A DNA stretch of 64,000 bases. It comes from RGIG3002 sp964449325 (GTDB lineage Bacteria > Bacillota > Clostridia > Lachnospirales > Lachnospiraceae). The translations under genes and the position numbers were made by a program. The notes beneath the pieces are model-generated. The model ran no database searches and was not told the origin of the DNA. It saw only the letters and a list, made by a program, of their open reading frames with translations. Shown here piece after piece: positions 27,659 through 35,847 of this stretch (its first letter is position 1; the number at the start of each line of letters is the position of its first letter). The stretch spans positions 39,031 through 103,030 of the forward strand of contig CAYUYJ010000011.1 of the NCBI GenBank assembly GCA_964449325.1, in the 5' to 3' direction.

Positions 27659-28198
27659 TTGAATTTTTATACATTCAAATGAATTTTTATTAAATTTTAA
27701 AAAAATATAATTTACAGCCGCCAATACTGTCAAAAAGCAACAAAACAACCACTCATTTTCCGGTAAAATCGTTTTCCGGTTTATCAGCATAAAAATAAAC
27801 TCGCAGATAATTGATAATACCGAAAGAACCATAATTATTTTCGGCATCCGTTTACACCTGCCGAAGCTTTTGTCATATTTCTCCCGGGTCAACTGTGCCG
27901 GTGCCTGCCATACTTGAAAAGCCGAAAGCAGAAAATAAATCGCAGGAAGGAAAATGCAAATGTACGGAATCATCACATACAGGCAATGACTTCCTCCGTT
28001 ATCGAAAAAGCCGGAAACAAAAAACAGCCATAAAGTAAAAAAAGAACTGATAAAAGCCGTTACTGTCAGATGCTTTGTTTGTACTTTACTTAAGTCATTT
28101 AAATAATAATTTCCTTTATAGACAATCTGCTCTTCTACAGAACCATCTTCCTTTTCAATCAGTTTGCATTCATAATCATCTTTATATTTCTTAGACAT
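27653..28198 (-). CDS. Hypothetical membrane protein with four transmembrane segments
   Basis: A 181-aa protein with no family that I recognise. A charged cytoplasmic N-terminus of about 40 residues (KKYKDDYECKLIEKEDGSVE) is followed by two hydrophobic hairpins: about residues 48-66 and 75-96, then 120-140 and 150-168. A basic loop (REKYDKSFGRCKRMPK) lies between the pairs. The start at 28198 has GAGG 4 bases upstream. It lies alone between the ilv cluster and oppA, on their strand. Function unknown. Confidence 0.65.
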   Translation of the reverse strand: MSKKYKDDYECKLIEKEDGSVEEQIVYKGNYYLNDLSKVQTKHLTVTAFISSFFTLWLFFVSGFFDNGGSHCLYVMIPYICIFLPAIYFLLSAFQVWQAPAQLTREKYDKSFGRCKRMPKIIMVLSVLSIICEFIFMLINRKTILPENEWLFCCFLTVLAAVNYIFLKFNKNSFECIKIQE

Positions 28199-28251
28199 AT
28201 TACCTCGCAATCACTTTAAAGTGCTAACGTATTAGAACATTATATCGTTAC

Positions 28252-28291
28252 CTGCAAAAAAAGGGACATGAATTTTGTCCATGCCCCTTTG
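28252..28291 (-). terminator. Terminator of the ilv operon
   Basis: On the minus strand AAAGGGGCATG and CATGTCCCTTT form a stem (one G-U pair), followed by a run of seven U. It lies 126 bases after the ilvC stop. A second small stem (CATCGT/ACGATG) sits just before it. Confidence 0.8.
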
Positions 28292-28416
28292 CATCGTACC
28301 AACGATGAAAAGATATCATATTTTTTTAAACTTTGCAAGCCTACGCGTTACAACTTTAATTCAATAAATTACTCTTTTTGTCCACGATAACATACGTGTA
28401 AAAAGCAAGACAATTT

Positions 28417-29436
28417 CTAGTTGTTAATCAACTTATCACTTTCGTTGTTCCAGCTGTAAAGCTTACGAATTTCTTCTCCAACGATTTCCGAAGGATGTTC
28501 GCTTGCTAACTTTCTCATTGCTCTGAAGTGTGCCTGACCGCCGGCCTCTGACATATCCAGTAAGAAATCTTTTGCAAAGGTTCCGTCCTGAATGTCTGCA
28601 AGGATTTTCTTCATTGCTTTCTTTGTATCTTCTGTAATAATCTTCGGTCCTGTAATGTAGTCACCATATTCTGCTGTATTGGAAATGGAATATCTCATTC
28701 CTGCAAAACCACTCTGGTAAATTAAGTCAACGATTAATTTCATTTCATGGATACATTCAAAGTAAGCGTTTCTTTCATCATAGCCTGCTTCTACTAAAGT
28801 TTCAAAACCGGCCTGCATAAGAGCACAAACACCACCACAAAGAACTGCCTGCTCACCAAAGAGGTCTGTTTCTGTTTCTGTTCTGAAGGTTGTTTCAAGA
28901 ACACCTGCTCTTGCACCACCGATAGCCAGTGCATAAGCTAAAGCCATTTCCTGAGCCTTTCCGGTTGCATCCTGATGAACAGCTACAAGACAAGGAACAC
29001 CTTTTCCTGCCTGATATTCGCTTCTTACTGTATGACCCGGTCCTTTCGGTGCAATCATGGTTACGTCTACATCAGCAGGCGGAACGATCTGACCGAAATG
29101 AATATTGAAGCCATGTGCAAACATTAACATGTTACCCGGCTCTAAGTTAGGTTCGATGGACTCTTTGTAAAGTTTAGCCTGAAGTTCATCATTAATAAGA
29201 ATCATAATAATGTCTGCTTTTTTAGCAGCTTCTGCTGCGGTATATACCTGAAATCCCTGAGCCTCTGCCTTTGCCCATGATTTGGAACCTTCATAAAGTC
29301 CGATAATGACGTTGCAGCCTGACTCCTTTGCGTTTAATGCGTGTGCGTGTCCCTGACTGCCGTAACCGATTACTGCGATTGTCTTACCTTCCAATAATGA
29401 TAAGTTGCAGTCTTCCTGGTAAAAAATCTTTGCCAT
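28417..29436 (-). CDS. ilvC: Ketol-acid reductoisomerase
   Basis: A 339-aa NADPH enzyme, second common step of valine and isoleucine synthesis, class I (short) form. It has the Rossmann motif IAVIGYGSQGHAHALNAKESG, the substrate block APKGPGHTVRSEY, and Mg-binding DLFGEQAVLCGG followed by FECIHEMKLIVDLIY in the knotted C-domain. I chose the ATG at 29436 (MAKIFY); the upstream ATG at 29451 lies inside the GGAGG ribosome site. It is the last gene of ilvB-ilvN-ilvN-ilvC. Confidence 0.97.
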   Translation of the reverse strand: MAKIFYQEDCNLSLLEGKTIAVIGYGSQGHAHALNAKESGCNVIIGLYEGSKSWAKAEAQGFQVYTAAEAAKKADIIMILINDELQAKLYKESIEPNLEPGNMLMFAHGFNIHFGQIVPPADVDVTMIAPKGPGHTVRSEYQAGKGVPCLVAVHQDATGKAQEMALAYALAIGGARAGVLETTFRTETETDLFGEQAVLCGGVCALMQAGFETLVEAGYDERNAYFECIHEMKLIVDLIYQSGFAGMRYSISNTAEYGDYITGPKIITEDTKKAMKKILADIQDGTFAKDFLLDMSEAGGQAHFRAMRKLASEHPSEIVGEEIRKLYSWNNESDKLINN

Positions 29437-29526
29437 TTTCTTTTCCTCCATATAAAAAATAAATAATAAAATAATATGTAACTGAAAGGTTTCCCTAAGA
29501 GTTGCTTGTTTTAATTTGTTCTTCCT

Positions 29527-30027
29527 TTAAGGAAGATAGGTAATATTATCGGTGCCTCTGCCCAGACCGGCAATACCGGTTCTTGCAAGTTCTAAAATTT
29601 CATAGCCTTCAAGCAAATTAATAAATGCCTCAATTTTGGCCTGATTTCCGGTCAGTTCCACCATAATGCTTTCGGTAGACACATCAATAATTTTAGCACG
29701 GAAAATATCCGTTACCGCAATGACACCTTGTCTTTGCTCCGGTGTAGCTTTTACTTTAATCAATGCAAGTTCTCTGTAAACACTGCTGTCCGGCTTTAAT
29801 TCTTTTACATCACGGACATCTACAAGCTTGGCAACCTGTTTTTCAATCTGGTCTAAAATATCTTCATCCCCGGAAGCAACAATAGTAATCCGGGTAAATC
29901 TCGGGTCGGCAGTAACACCTGCCGTAATACTCTCTATGTTATAACCCCGTCTGGAAAAAAGCCCTGAAATGCGGCTTAATACACCTGACGTATTGTCAAC
30001 CAAAAGCTGAAATACTCTTTTCTGCAT
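29527..30027 (-). CDS. ilvN: Acetolactate synthase small (regulatory) subunit
   Basis: A 166-aa regulatory subunit that gives valine feedback control of acetolactate synthase. The N-terminal ACT domain starts RVFQLLVDNTSGVLSRISGL and has FSRRGYNIESITAG; the C-terminal ALS_ss domain has LIKVKATPEQR and MVELTGNQAKIEAF. The ATG at 30027 has the better spacing to AAGGG; one six bases upstream is also possible. It lies between a second small-subunit-like gene and ilvC. Confidence 0.92.
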   Translation of the reverse strand: MQKRVFQLLVDNTSGVLSRISGLFSRRGYNIESITAGVTADPRFTRITIVASGDEDILDQIEKQVAKLVDVRDVKELKPDSSVYRELALIKVKATPEQRQGVIAVTDIFRAKIIDVSTESIMVELTGNQAKIEAFINLLEGYEILELARTGIAGLGRGTDNITYLP

Positions 30028-30150
30028 CTTCATAACCCTTCTTATACTTAATCTTCTTCACACTTGAATTATTGTAGCAAGTCTCACCGGAAAAGTCAAC
30101 CAGATACTTTTCTGCTTTAATCTTTTAAGACGTTACCACACTAAAATTGG

Positions 30151-30630
30151 CTATTCACAACATTTCTGAAGTGCCAAAGTCCCCGTTCTCGCTACTTCCA
30201 CAATACTGATGGACTGCATCATTTTAATAAAAAGTTGAATTCTTTCAGGGACATCGCAAATCTGGATAATCATGAAATGGGTAGACATATCAACAATCTG
30301 TGCTTTCATGATTTCACAATTTTCCATAATGTCGCGACGGTTACTTTTATTATATTTGATTTTTATCAGCATTAATTCTCTGCTGATACTCTGGGATTCA
30401 TCGAAAGTTTTTACTTTGATGACATCCAGCTTTTTGTTCAGCTGCTTTTCAATCTGTTCTACGGTTCTTGTGTCTCCTGAACTTACAATTGTCATACAGG
30501 AAACATCCTTGTCATCGGTTTCTCCCACAGCAAGACTGTCTATATTAAAGCATCTTCTGGAAAACAGCCCGGCCACCTTGCACAATACGCCGGAGCGGTT
30601 TTCTACCAATACGGAATAAATTCGTTTCAT
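30151..30630 (-). CDS. Second acetolactate synthase small subunit-like protein
   Basis: A 159-aa protein with the same two-domain layout as IlvN: an ACT domain (IYSVLVENRSGVLCKVAGLF, SRRCFNIDSLAVGE) and an ALS_ss domain (LMLIKIKYNKSNRRDI). It differs widely from the next gene and ends in LQKCCE. It starts 15 bases after ilvB, so it is the copy immediately following the catalytic gene. It may bind a different amino acid, or form a mixed regulatory complex; sequence alone does not say which subunit partners IlvB. TAGGAGG lies about 10 bases upstream of the ATG. Confidence 0.88.
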   Translation of the reverse strand: MKRIYSVLVENRSGVLCKVAGLFSRRCFNIDSLAVGETDDKDVSCMTIVSSGDTRTVEQIEKQLNKKLDVIKVKTFDESQSISRELMLIKIKYNKSNRRDIMENCEIMKAQIVDMSTHFMIIQICDVPERIQLFIKMMQSISIVEVARTGTLALQKCCE

Positions 30631-30645
30631 TTTCCTTAACGCCTC

Positions 30646-32265
30646 CTATTTTACCAAGTCATACGGATCAATCAGACATTCCAAAAGTACGGATTCATCC
30701 TCTTTCAAAAAAGCATCCAGTACTTCTTCCGCTTTTTCCATATTGGAAAGGCGAAGGAACGGCAATTCATACGCAGCTGCCAGTTTTTCCAAATCCGGAC
30801 TGCCCGACAAATCTACAACGGAATAATTGTCTTTATAGGTATAATGCTGATATTCCCGTACCATGCCAAGATAATTGTTTTTCAATACAATAATCTTTAC
30901 CGGAATGTTATGCTGACGCATGGTAGCAAGTTCCATCATGGACATCTGGAAAGAACCGTCGCCGCATACGGCTATAACCTGTCTGTTTTTGTCTCCCAGC
31001 TTTGCTCCCATGGCCGCAGGAATGGAATAACCCATGGTTCCCATTCCTCCGGAGGTTAAGAACATTCCCTTTCGCACAATATGATAACCGCATGACCAAA
31101 TCTGATTCTGTCCTACATCCGCTACATAAATTGCATCCTCTTTCATCTTTAAGGAAAGCATACGGATGAATTCCGCCGGATCCACATAATCCGGATTAGG
31201 ACTGCGTTTCACTATCATCGTTTCCCGATAAGTATTTAAAGTCTTCAGCCATTCTTCATGTTCACAGGTAAATTCCTCTTTCGCAAAATCTTCAAAAATA
31301 TGTTTGGCATCCCCTACAAGAGGAATGGTAGGCCCGGCATTTTTGCCGATTTCCGCAGGATCTACGTCAATATGTACAAGCACTTTGTTTTCCGTAATCA
31401 AATCCGGCTGACTGACTGCACGGTCTGCCACTCTGGCACCAACCATAATGAGCAAGTCGGACTCATTCATGGCACGATTTGCGTAAGCCTTGCCGTGTCC
31501 GCCCACCATACCGAAATACAGTTCGTCTTCGGTAGGCATAACACCAATTCCCATCATAGTCGTAACCACAGGAATCCTGTATTTATCTGCAAAAGCACGT
31601 AATTCCTGCTGTGCATTGCTTAAAAGCACACCGCCCCCCGCACAGATAATCGGACGTTTTGCCTTTTCTAATTCTTTTACTACCTTTTTAATCTGAACAA
31701 CATTTCCCTTTACTGTAGGTTTATATGTACGCATGGAAATTTCTTCGGGATATTCAAATTTCTTTAATGCCGCATTCTGCACATCAATCGGTACATCAAT
31801 CAGAACCGGACCTTTTCTTCCGGTATTGGCAATATGAAAGGCTTCCTTCATTATCCGCGGAATATCTTCCACATCTCTTACCAGATAACTGTATTTTACA
31901 AAGGACTCCACCGCTCCCGTAATATCTGCCTCCTGAAAGCTGTCACTGCCTAAAAGTTCACTGTTTACCTGTCCGGTAATACAGATTAGCGGAATACTGT
32001 CCGCAAAAGCGGTGGCAATACCGGTAATGACATTGGTTGCACCGGGTCCGGAGGTAACCGCGCACACACCGGGTCTGCCTGTCACTCGTGCCAGACCGCT
32101 TGCCGCATGTGCCGCATTCTGCTCCGTGCGAATTAAAACCGTCTGAATTTCGGATTCCAATATACTGTTATAAAAAGGACAGATAGCTACTCCGGGATAA
32201 CCGAAAACTACTTCTACGCCTTCTTTTTCCAAGCATTTTATCATTGCATCTGCGCCGTTCATCAT
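30646..32265 (-). CDS. ilvB: Acetolactate synthase large (catalytic) subunit
   Basis: A 539-aa TPP and FAD enzyme that condenses pyruvate to acetolactate, the first common step of valine/leucine/isoleucine synthesis. It shows the catalytic Glu in VLIRTEQNAAHAASGLARV, the PYR-domain loop GPGATNVITGIA, and the TPP motif GDGSFQMSMMELATM with NN at LKNNYLGMVREYQ. AAAGG lies about 10 bases before the ATG. It is the first gene of the ilv set; the 118-base gap upstream to metH has only a weak possible promoter and no T-box that I can see. Confidence 0.94.
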   Translation of the reverse strand: MMNGADAMIKCLEKEGVEVVFGYPGVAICPFYNSILESEIQTVLIRTEQNAAHAASGLARVTGRPGVCAVTSGPGATNVITGIATAFADSIPLICITGQVNSELLGSDSFQEADITGAVESFVKYSYLVRDVEDIPRIMKEAFHIANTGRKGPVLIDVPIDVQNAALKKFEYPEEISMRTYKPTVKGNVVQIKKVVKELEKAKRPIICAGGGVLLSNAQQELRAFADKYRIPVVTTMMGIGVMPTEDELYFGMVGGHGKAYANRAMNESDLLIMVGARVADRAVSQPDLITENKVLVHIDVDPAEIGKNAGPTIPLVGDAKHIFEDFAKEEFTCEHEEWLKTLNTYRETMIVKRSPNPDYVDPAEFIRMLSLKMKEDAIYVADVGQNQIWSCGYHIVRKGMFLTSGGMGTMGYSIPAAMGAKLGDKNRQVIAVCGDGSFQMSMMELATMRQHNIPVKIIVLKNNYLGMVREYQHYTYKDNYSVVDLSGSPDLEKLAAAYELPFLRLSNMEKAEEVLDAFLKEDESVLLECLIDPYDLVK

Positions 32266-32383
32266 TCAAAACCAGCCTTTCTTATTTGCTTCTCAAAATT
32301 ATCTCCAAAAATCCTTGCATAACCCCTAATAAGGATATTTCTCAATATTTTAGCACAGTAAAGTTGTGCCTTGCAATAGTTAT

Positions 32384-34909
32384 TTATTTTCTTGTCATCT
32401 GCAACAGCCGTTGTGCCAGCTTCACGGCATCAGCTGCATCTTTAGAGTAGCCGTCGGCACCGATTTCATCCGCATAATCCTGCGTAATGACGGCACCGCC
32501 AATCATAATTTTTGCAGTGACCCCCTGCTCCTTTGCATACTCAACCACATGTCTCATCTGCTGCATGGTGGTTGTCATCAGTGCCGATAATGCAATAATC
32601 TGTGCATGATGCTCTTTGGCAGCCCGGATGATTTCCTCCTTCGGCACATCTTTTCCCAAATCAATAACCTTGAAACCGTAATTTTTCAGCATTAATGCCA
32701 CCAGATTTTTACCGATATCGTGAATATCCCCTTCCACCGTAGCAATAATAATGACGGGCATATCCTTGTCTGCAGCACCGGTCATCAGATGAGGCTCCAA
32801 CACTTCAATGGAATTTTTCATTGCCTCCGCACTGGCGATCAGTTGGGGAAGAAAATATTTTCCTTTATCAAACAAATCACCTACTTCATTTATGGCGGGA
32901 AGCAAAGTTTTGTTCAAGAGTTCCTGTGCCTGTTCGCCCTCTTCCAAAGCCTGCATGGTAAGCGCTTTGATTCCGCTTTTGTTCCCCTTTAAGACGGCTT
33001 CCTTAATCCTTCCGTGCCAGCCCTCTTCCACTGTTTTTTTCTCACCTTTAAAAGTCGTATTTTCCGATTGCGGCATTTTGCCGCCTTCACCTGCTACTCG
33101 CTTTAAGTTTTCCAGTTTTTGTTTTTCCTGCTCTTTACGTTCCGTTACCAGACTCATGCGTTCAATGTATGCAATATCTGCATCTTCTTTGTTCAACAGT
33201 AAATCCGAAGCGAAGGCACTGCAAACCAAGAGTTCCTGAGAAGGATTGGAAATTGCCATAGTCAGTCCTTCCCGAATTGCCATCGTTAGAAAGGCAGTAT
33301 TTATGAAGCTTCTTTCCGGCAGCCCGAAAGAAATATTGGAAAGACCGCAAATCGTAGCCAGTCCGTTCTCCTTACAGTAGCGAATGGTTTCCAGTGTTTC
33401 CAGTGCTGCTTTTTTATTGGCACCTACCGTTGCCACAAGTCCGTCTACCACGATGTCTTCTTTTCGCATGCCAAGCTCTAAGGCACGGTTTACTATGGTG
33501 TTAATAATGTCAATTTTCTCCTCCAGACTTTCCGGCAGACCTTTATCGGAAAGAGGAAGTAAAATAAACATCGCGCCATATTTTTTCACGATGGGAAGCA
33601 GACGCTCAAATTTTTCTTTTTCCAAAGAAACCGAATTGACCAATGCCCTGCCCGGATAATTCCGAAGTGCAGCCTCCAACACCTCAATATAACTGGAATC
33701 CAGAGAAAGCGGCAGATTGGTAACGGTACTGACCTCTTCTATAGCCTGTAGCATCAATTCCTGTTCGTTAATACCGCTCATTCCCATATTTACATCCAAA
33801 ATGCGGGCTCCGTTTTCTTCCTGTTCTTCCGCAAACTGCTTTACCAACTCAAAAGAGCCGTTTTTAAGCTCCTCCTGTAATTTTTTCTTTCCGGTTGGAT
33901 TGATACGCTCTCCTACAATCATAAAACGGTCATCTAAGCCAAAGGAAAGTGCCATACACTGCGAAGCCAAAAAGTGTCTGCCTGTTTTTTGTGCACCACT
34001 TCTTCGTATCTTGATATGATTTTCCGTCTCCGGCAGATTTTTGACTGATTCGGTCAGTTTCTGAATGTATTCCGGATTTGTTCCGCAGCATCCGCCCAAA
34101 ATAGTAGCGCCTGCTCCGGCAAGAATTTTCATTTCTTCCGCAAAAGTATCCGCGTCCATATCATAGTAAGTATTACCTTCCTGATCTACTGACGGAAGTC
34201 CGGCATTGGGTTTTGCAATAATCGGAATCGAGGTAAGCTCTGCCATTGTACGGATGATTTTTTCCATCTGTGCCGGTCCTGTCGAGCAATTGGCACCAAT
34301 GGCATCTGCTCCCAGACTTTCCAGTGTAATTGCGGCACTTGCTGCATCCGTTCCAAAAAGACTTCTTCCGTCTTTTTCAAAGGTCATGGTCACCATAACC
34401 GGCAAGTCAGAAACTTCCTTTGCGGCGATGAGTGCAGCTCGACTCTCCTGTAAACTCATCATGGTTTCCACCACAAGTAAATCTGCGCCTGCTTCCTCCA
34501 ACAGTCGTATCTGCTCTTTGTATACCGTAATCAGCGTTTCGAACTCCATATCTCCCATAGGCTTAAGCTGCCGTCCGGTCATGGTAATATCTCCTGCCAC
34601 GAAAGCTTTTCCGTTTGCGGCACGTTTGGAAACTGCCACTAATTTTTGTGTCATTTCTTCTATCCGGTCAGCCAGTCCGTATTCCTCAAGCTTAATCCGG
34701 TTTGCAGTAAAAGTCGGTGCATAAAGAATATTGCTTCCTGCTTCCACATAATCCCGCTGCAGTTTTTCCATGACCTCTTCATGCTCTAAAATCCACTGTT
34801 CCGGGCAGACACCTGCAGGCATACCTGCTTTCATCAGATTGGAGCCGGTTGCTCCGTCTAAAAAAAGAAAGCCACTTTCGGCAAGCTGTTTAAATTCTGT
34901 TTTATTCAT
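32384..34909 (-). CDS. metH: Cobalamin-dependent methionine synthase without reactivation domain
   Basis: An 841-aa methyltransferase. The N-terminal homocysteine domain starts LDGATGSNLMKAGMP with zinc Cys in GANCSTGP and GGCCGTNP. The pterin-binding domain (VGERINPTGKKKLQEEL, ILDVNMGMSG) holds methyltetrahydrofolate. The B12-cap and B12-binding domains close the protein, with the cobalt-ligand motif GDIHDIGKNLVALM. There is no C-terminal AdoMet-binding activation domain, so reductive reactivation must come from another protein. ATG at 34909 has AAAGGA 7 bases upstream. It diverges from a lipoprotein gene across a palindromic site. Confidence 0.94.
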   Translation of the reverse strand: MNKTEFKQLAESGFLFLDGATGSNLMKAGMPAGVCPEQWILEHEEVMEKLQRDYVEAGSNILYAPTFTANRIKLEEYGLADRIEEMTQKLVAVSKRAANGKAFVAGDITMTGRQLKPMGDMEFETLITVYKEQIRLLEEAGADLLVVETMMSLQESRAALIAAKEVSDLPVMVTMTFEKDGRSLFGTDAASAAITLESLGADAIGANCSTGPAQMEKIIRTMAELTSIPIIAKPNAGLPSVDQEGNTYYDMDADTFAEEMKILAGAGATILGGCCGTNPEYIQKLTESVKNLPETENHIKIRRSGAQKTGRHFLASQCMALSFGLDDRFMIVGERINPTGKKKLQEELKNGSFELVKQFAEEQEENGARILDVNMGMSGINEQELMLQAIEEVSTVTNLPLSLDSSYIEVLEAALRNYPGRALVNSVSLEKEKFERLLPIVKKYGAMFILLPLSDKGLPESLEEKIDIINTIVNRALELGMRKEDIVVDGLVATVGANKKAALETLETIRYCKENGLATICGLSNISFGLPERSFINTAFLTMAIREGLTMAISNPSQELLVCSAFASDLLLNKEDADIAYIERMSLVTERKEQEKQKLENLKRVAGEGGKMPQSENTTFKGEKKTVEEGWHGRIKEAVLKGNKSGIKALTMQALEEGEQAQELLNKTLLPAINEVGDLFDKGKYFLPQLIASAEAMKNSIEVLEPHLMTGAADKDMPVIIIATVEGDIHDIGKNLVALMLKNYGFKVIDLGKDVPKEEIIRAAKEHHAQIIALSALMTTTMQQMRHVVEYAKEQGVTAKIMIGGAVITQDYADEIGADGYSKDAADAVKLAQRLLQMTRK

Positions 34910-34979
34910 GCGTATCCTTTCCGTGTATATCACAAATTCATTTTGGGTGATATGTTCATACAAATTATTTTTTCATTTT

Positions 34980-35025
34980 TTGTTCCGAAAAACCGTAACA
35001 CTATATTATCACGGTTTTACGGAAC
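34980..35025. promoter_or_regulatory. Palindrome and promoter between metH and the lipoprotein gene
   Basis: Arms GTTCCGAAAAACCGT and ACGGTTTTACGGAAC (34982-34996, 35011-35025) pair with one mismatch around an A+T-rich 14-base spacer. On the plus strand TTGTTC (34980-34985) and TATATT (35002-35007), 16 bases apart, form a candidate promoter overlapping the left arm. No U-tract follows, so an operator is likelier than a terminator. Confidence 0.5.
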
Positions 35026-35131
35026 AGGTAAATATGTTTCTTGCTTTCCTATGTAAATTATGATAAATTTTTATGGTAAAAGTCTTGTTTTCAGCAAGAT
35101 TTATTTTTATGTTGAAAGGTGTCTTGTATTT

Positions 35132-35719
35132 ATGAAGCATATAGGAAAAACAATATTATTCTGCTCCTTATTGTCCGCTCTTTTCTTGTACGGTTGCGGG
35201 AAAGATGAGAAACTTGCACTGTATAAAGAACAAATGGAGAATTTTTTTGTTAACATTGCAGATTTGAATGCCAATATGAATTCCATTGATGTGACAGATG
35301 AAGCCGCTGCACAGACAGAACTGCTTGGCTATCTGGATGCTATTGAAACCGAATTTAACAATCTGGCTGAATTGGAGGTCCCTGATGAATTTATCAGTGT
35401 GGAAACTCTTGCCGACGAAGCGGCGGAAAACATGTCACAGGCAGTTACCCTGTACCACCAGCTTTTTGAAAGTGAAACCTACGATACAAACATTGCAGCG
35501 GCTGCGGGAGAATATTACAGCCGTGCCAATATCCGTTTTCAGTATATCATTTCCATTCTTCATGGGGAAATCCCTGAAGGCGAAAATGTAACGGTTACTA
35601 TGGACCATGACCTGAAAAAAGAAACAGAAGAAACTACAGAAACAATGCAGGAAACCCACGGAGAAATTCAGACAGAAAATCCATTAGCGGAAACAGAATC
35701 AAACGAGGAGATGAATTAA
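35132..35719 (+). CDS. Small secreted lipoprotein of unknown function
   Basis: A 195-aa predicted lipoprotein. The signal peptide (TILFCSLLSALFLYGCG) ends in the lipobox LYGC with Cys21 or nearby. The mature part is helical, with ENFFVNIADLNANMNSID and a conserved-looking core, then an acidic Thr/Glu-rich tail from about residue 160. It resembles small Clostridial lipoproteins of four-helix type with no known role. The ATG at 35132 has AAAGG about 12 bases upstream. It stands alone between metH and GH31 and has its own terminator. Confidence 0.75.
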   Translation: MKHIGKTILFCSLLSALFLYGCGKDEKLALYKEQMENFFVNIADLNANMNSIDVTDEAAAQTELLGYLDAIETEFNNLAELEVPDEFISVETLADEAAENMSQAVTLYHQLFESETYDTNIAAAAGEYYSRANIRFQYIISILHGEIPEGENVTVTMDHDLKKETEETTETMQETHGEIQTENPLAETESNEEMN

Positions 35720-35747
35720 TCGAAGGAGCATACCTAAATGATTTAAA

Positions 35748-35797
35748 GAAAAACACCCTGACTATCTGTTTAAGCAACGATAGCGCGGGTGTTTTTT
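35748..35797 (+). terminator. Terminator of the lipoprotein gene
   Basis: Arms AAAAACACCC and GGGTGTTTTT, with an inner stem CTATC/GATAG, followed by T residues. It is 30 bases after the stop codon. Confidence 0.8.
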
Positions 35798-35847
35798 CTC
35801 TCCTGTTCTCCGGAGAATCTTTTTGAAGCCCTATTCTTTTAAATTAT

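Noticed and set aside
32266..32383. Possible attenuator or T-box upstream of ilvB.
   Set aside because: Only 118 bases; a short GCACA/TGTGC stem without a proper U-tract and no T-box sequence was seen.
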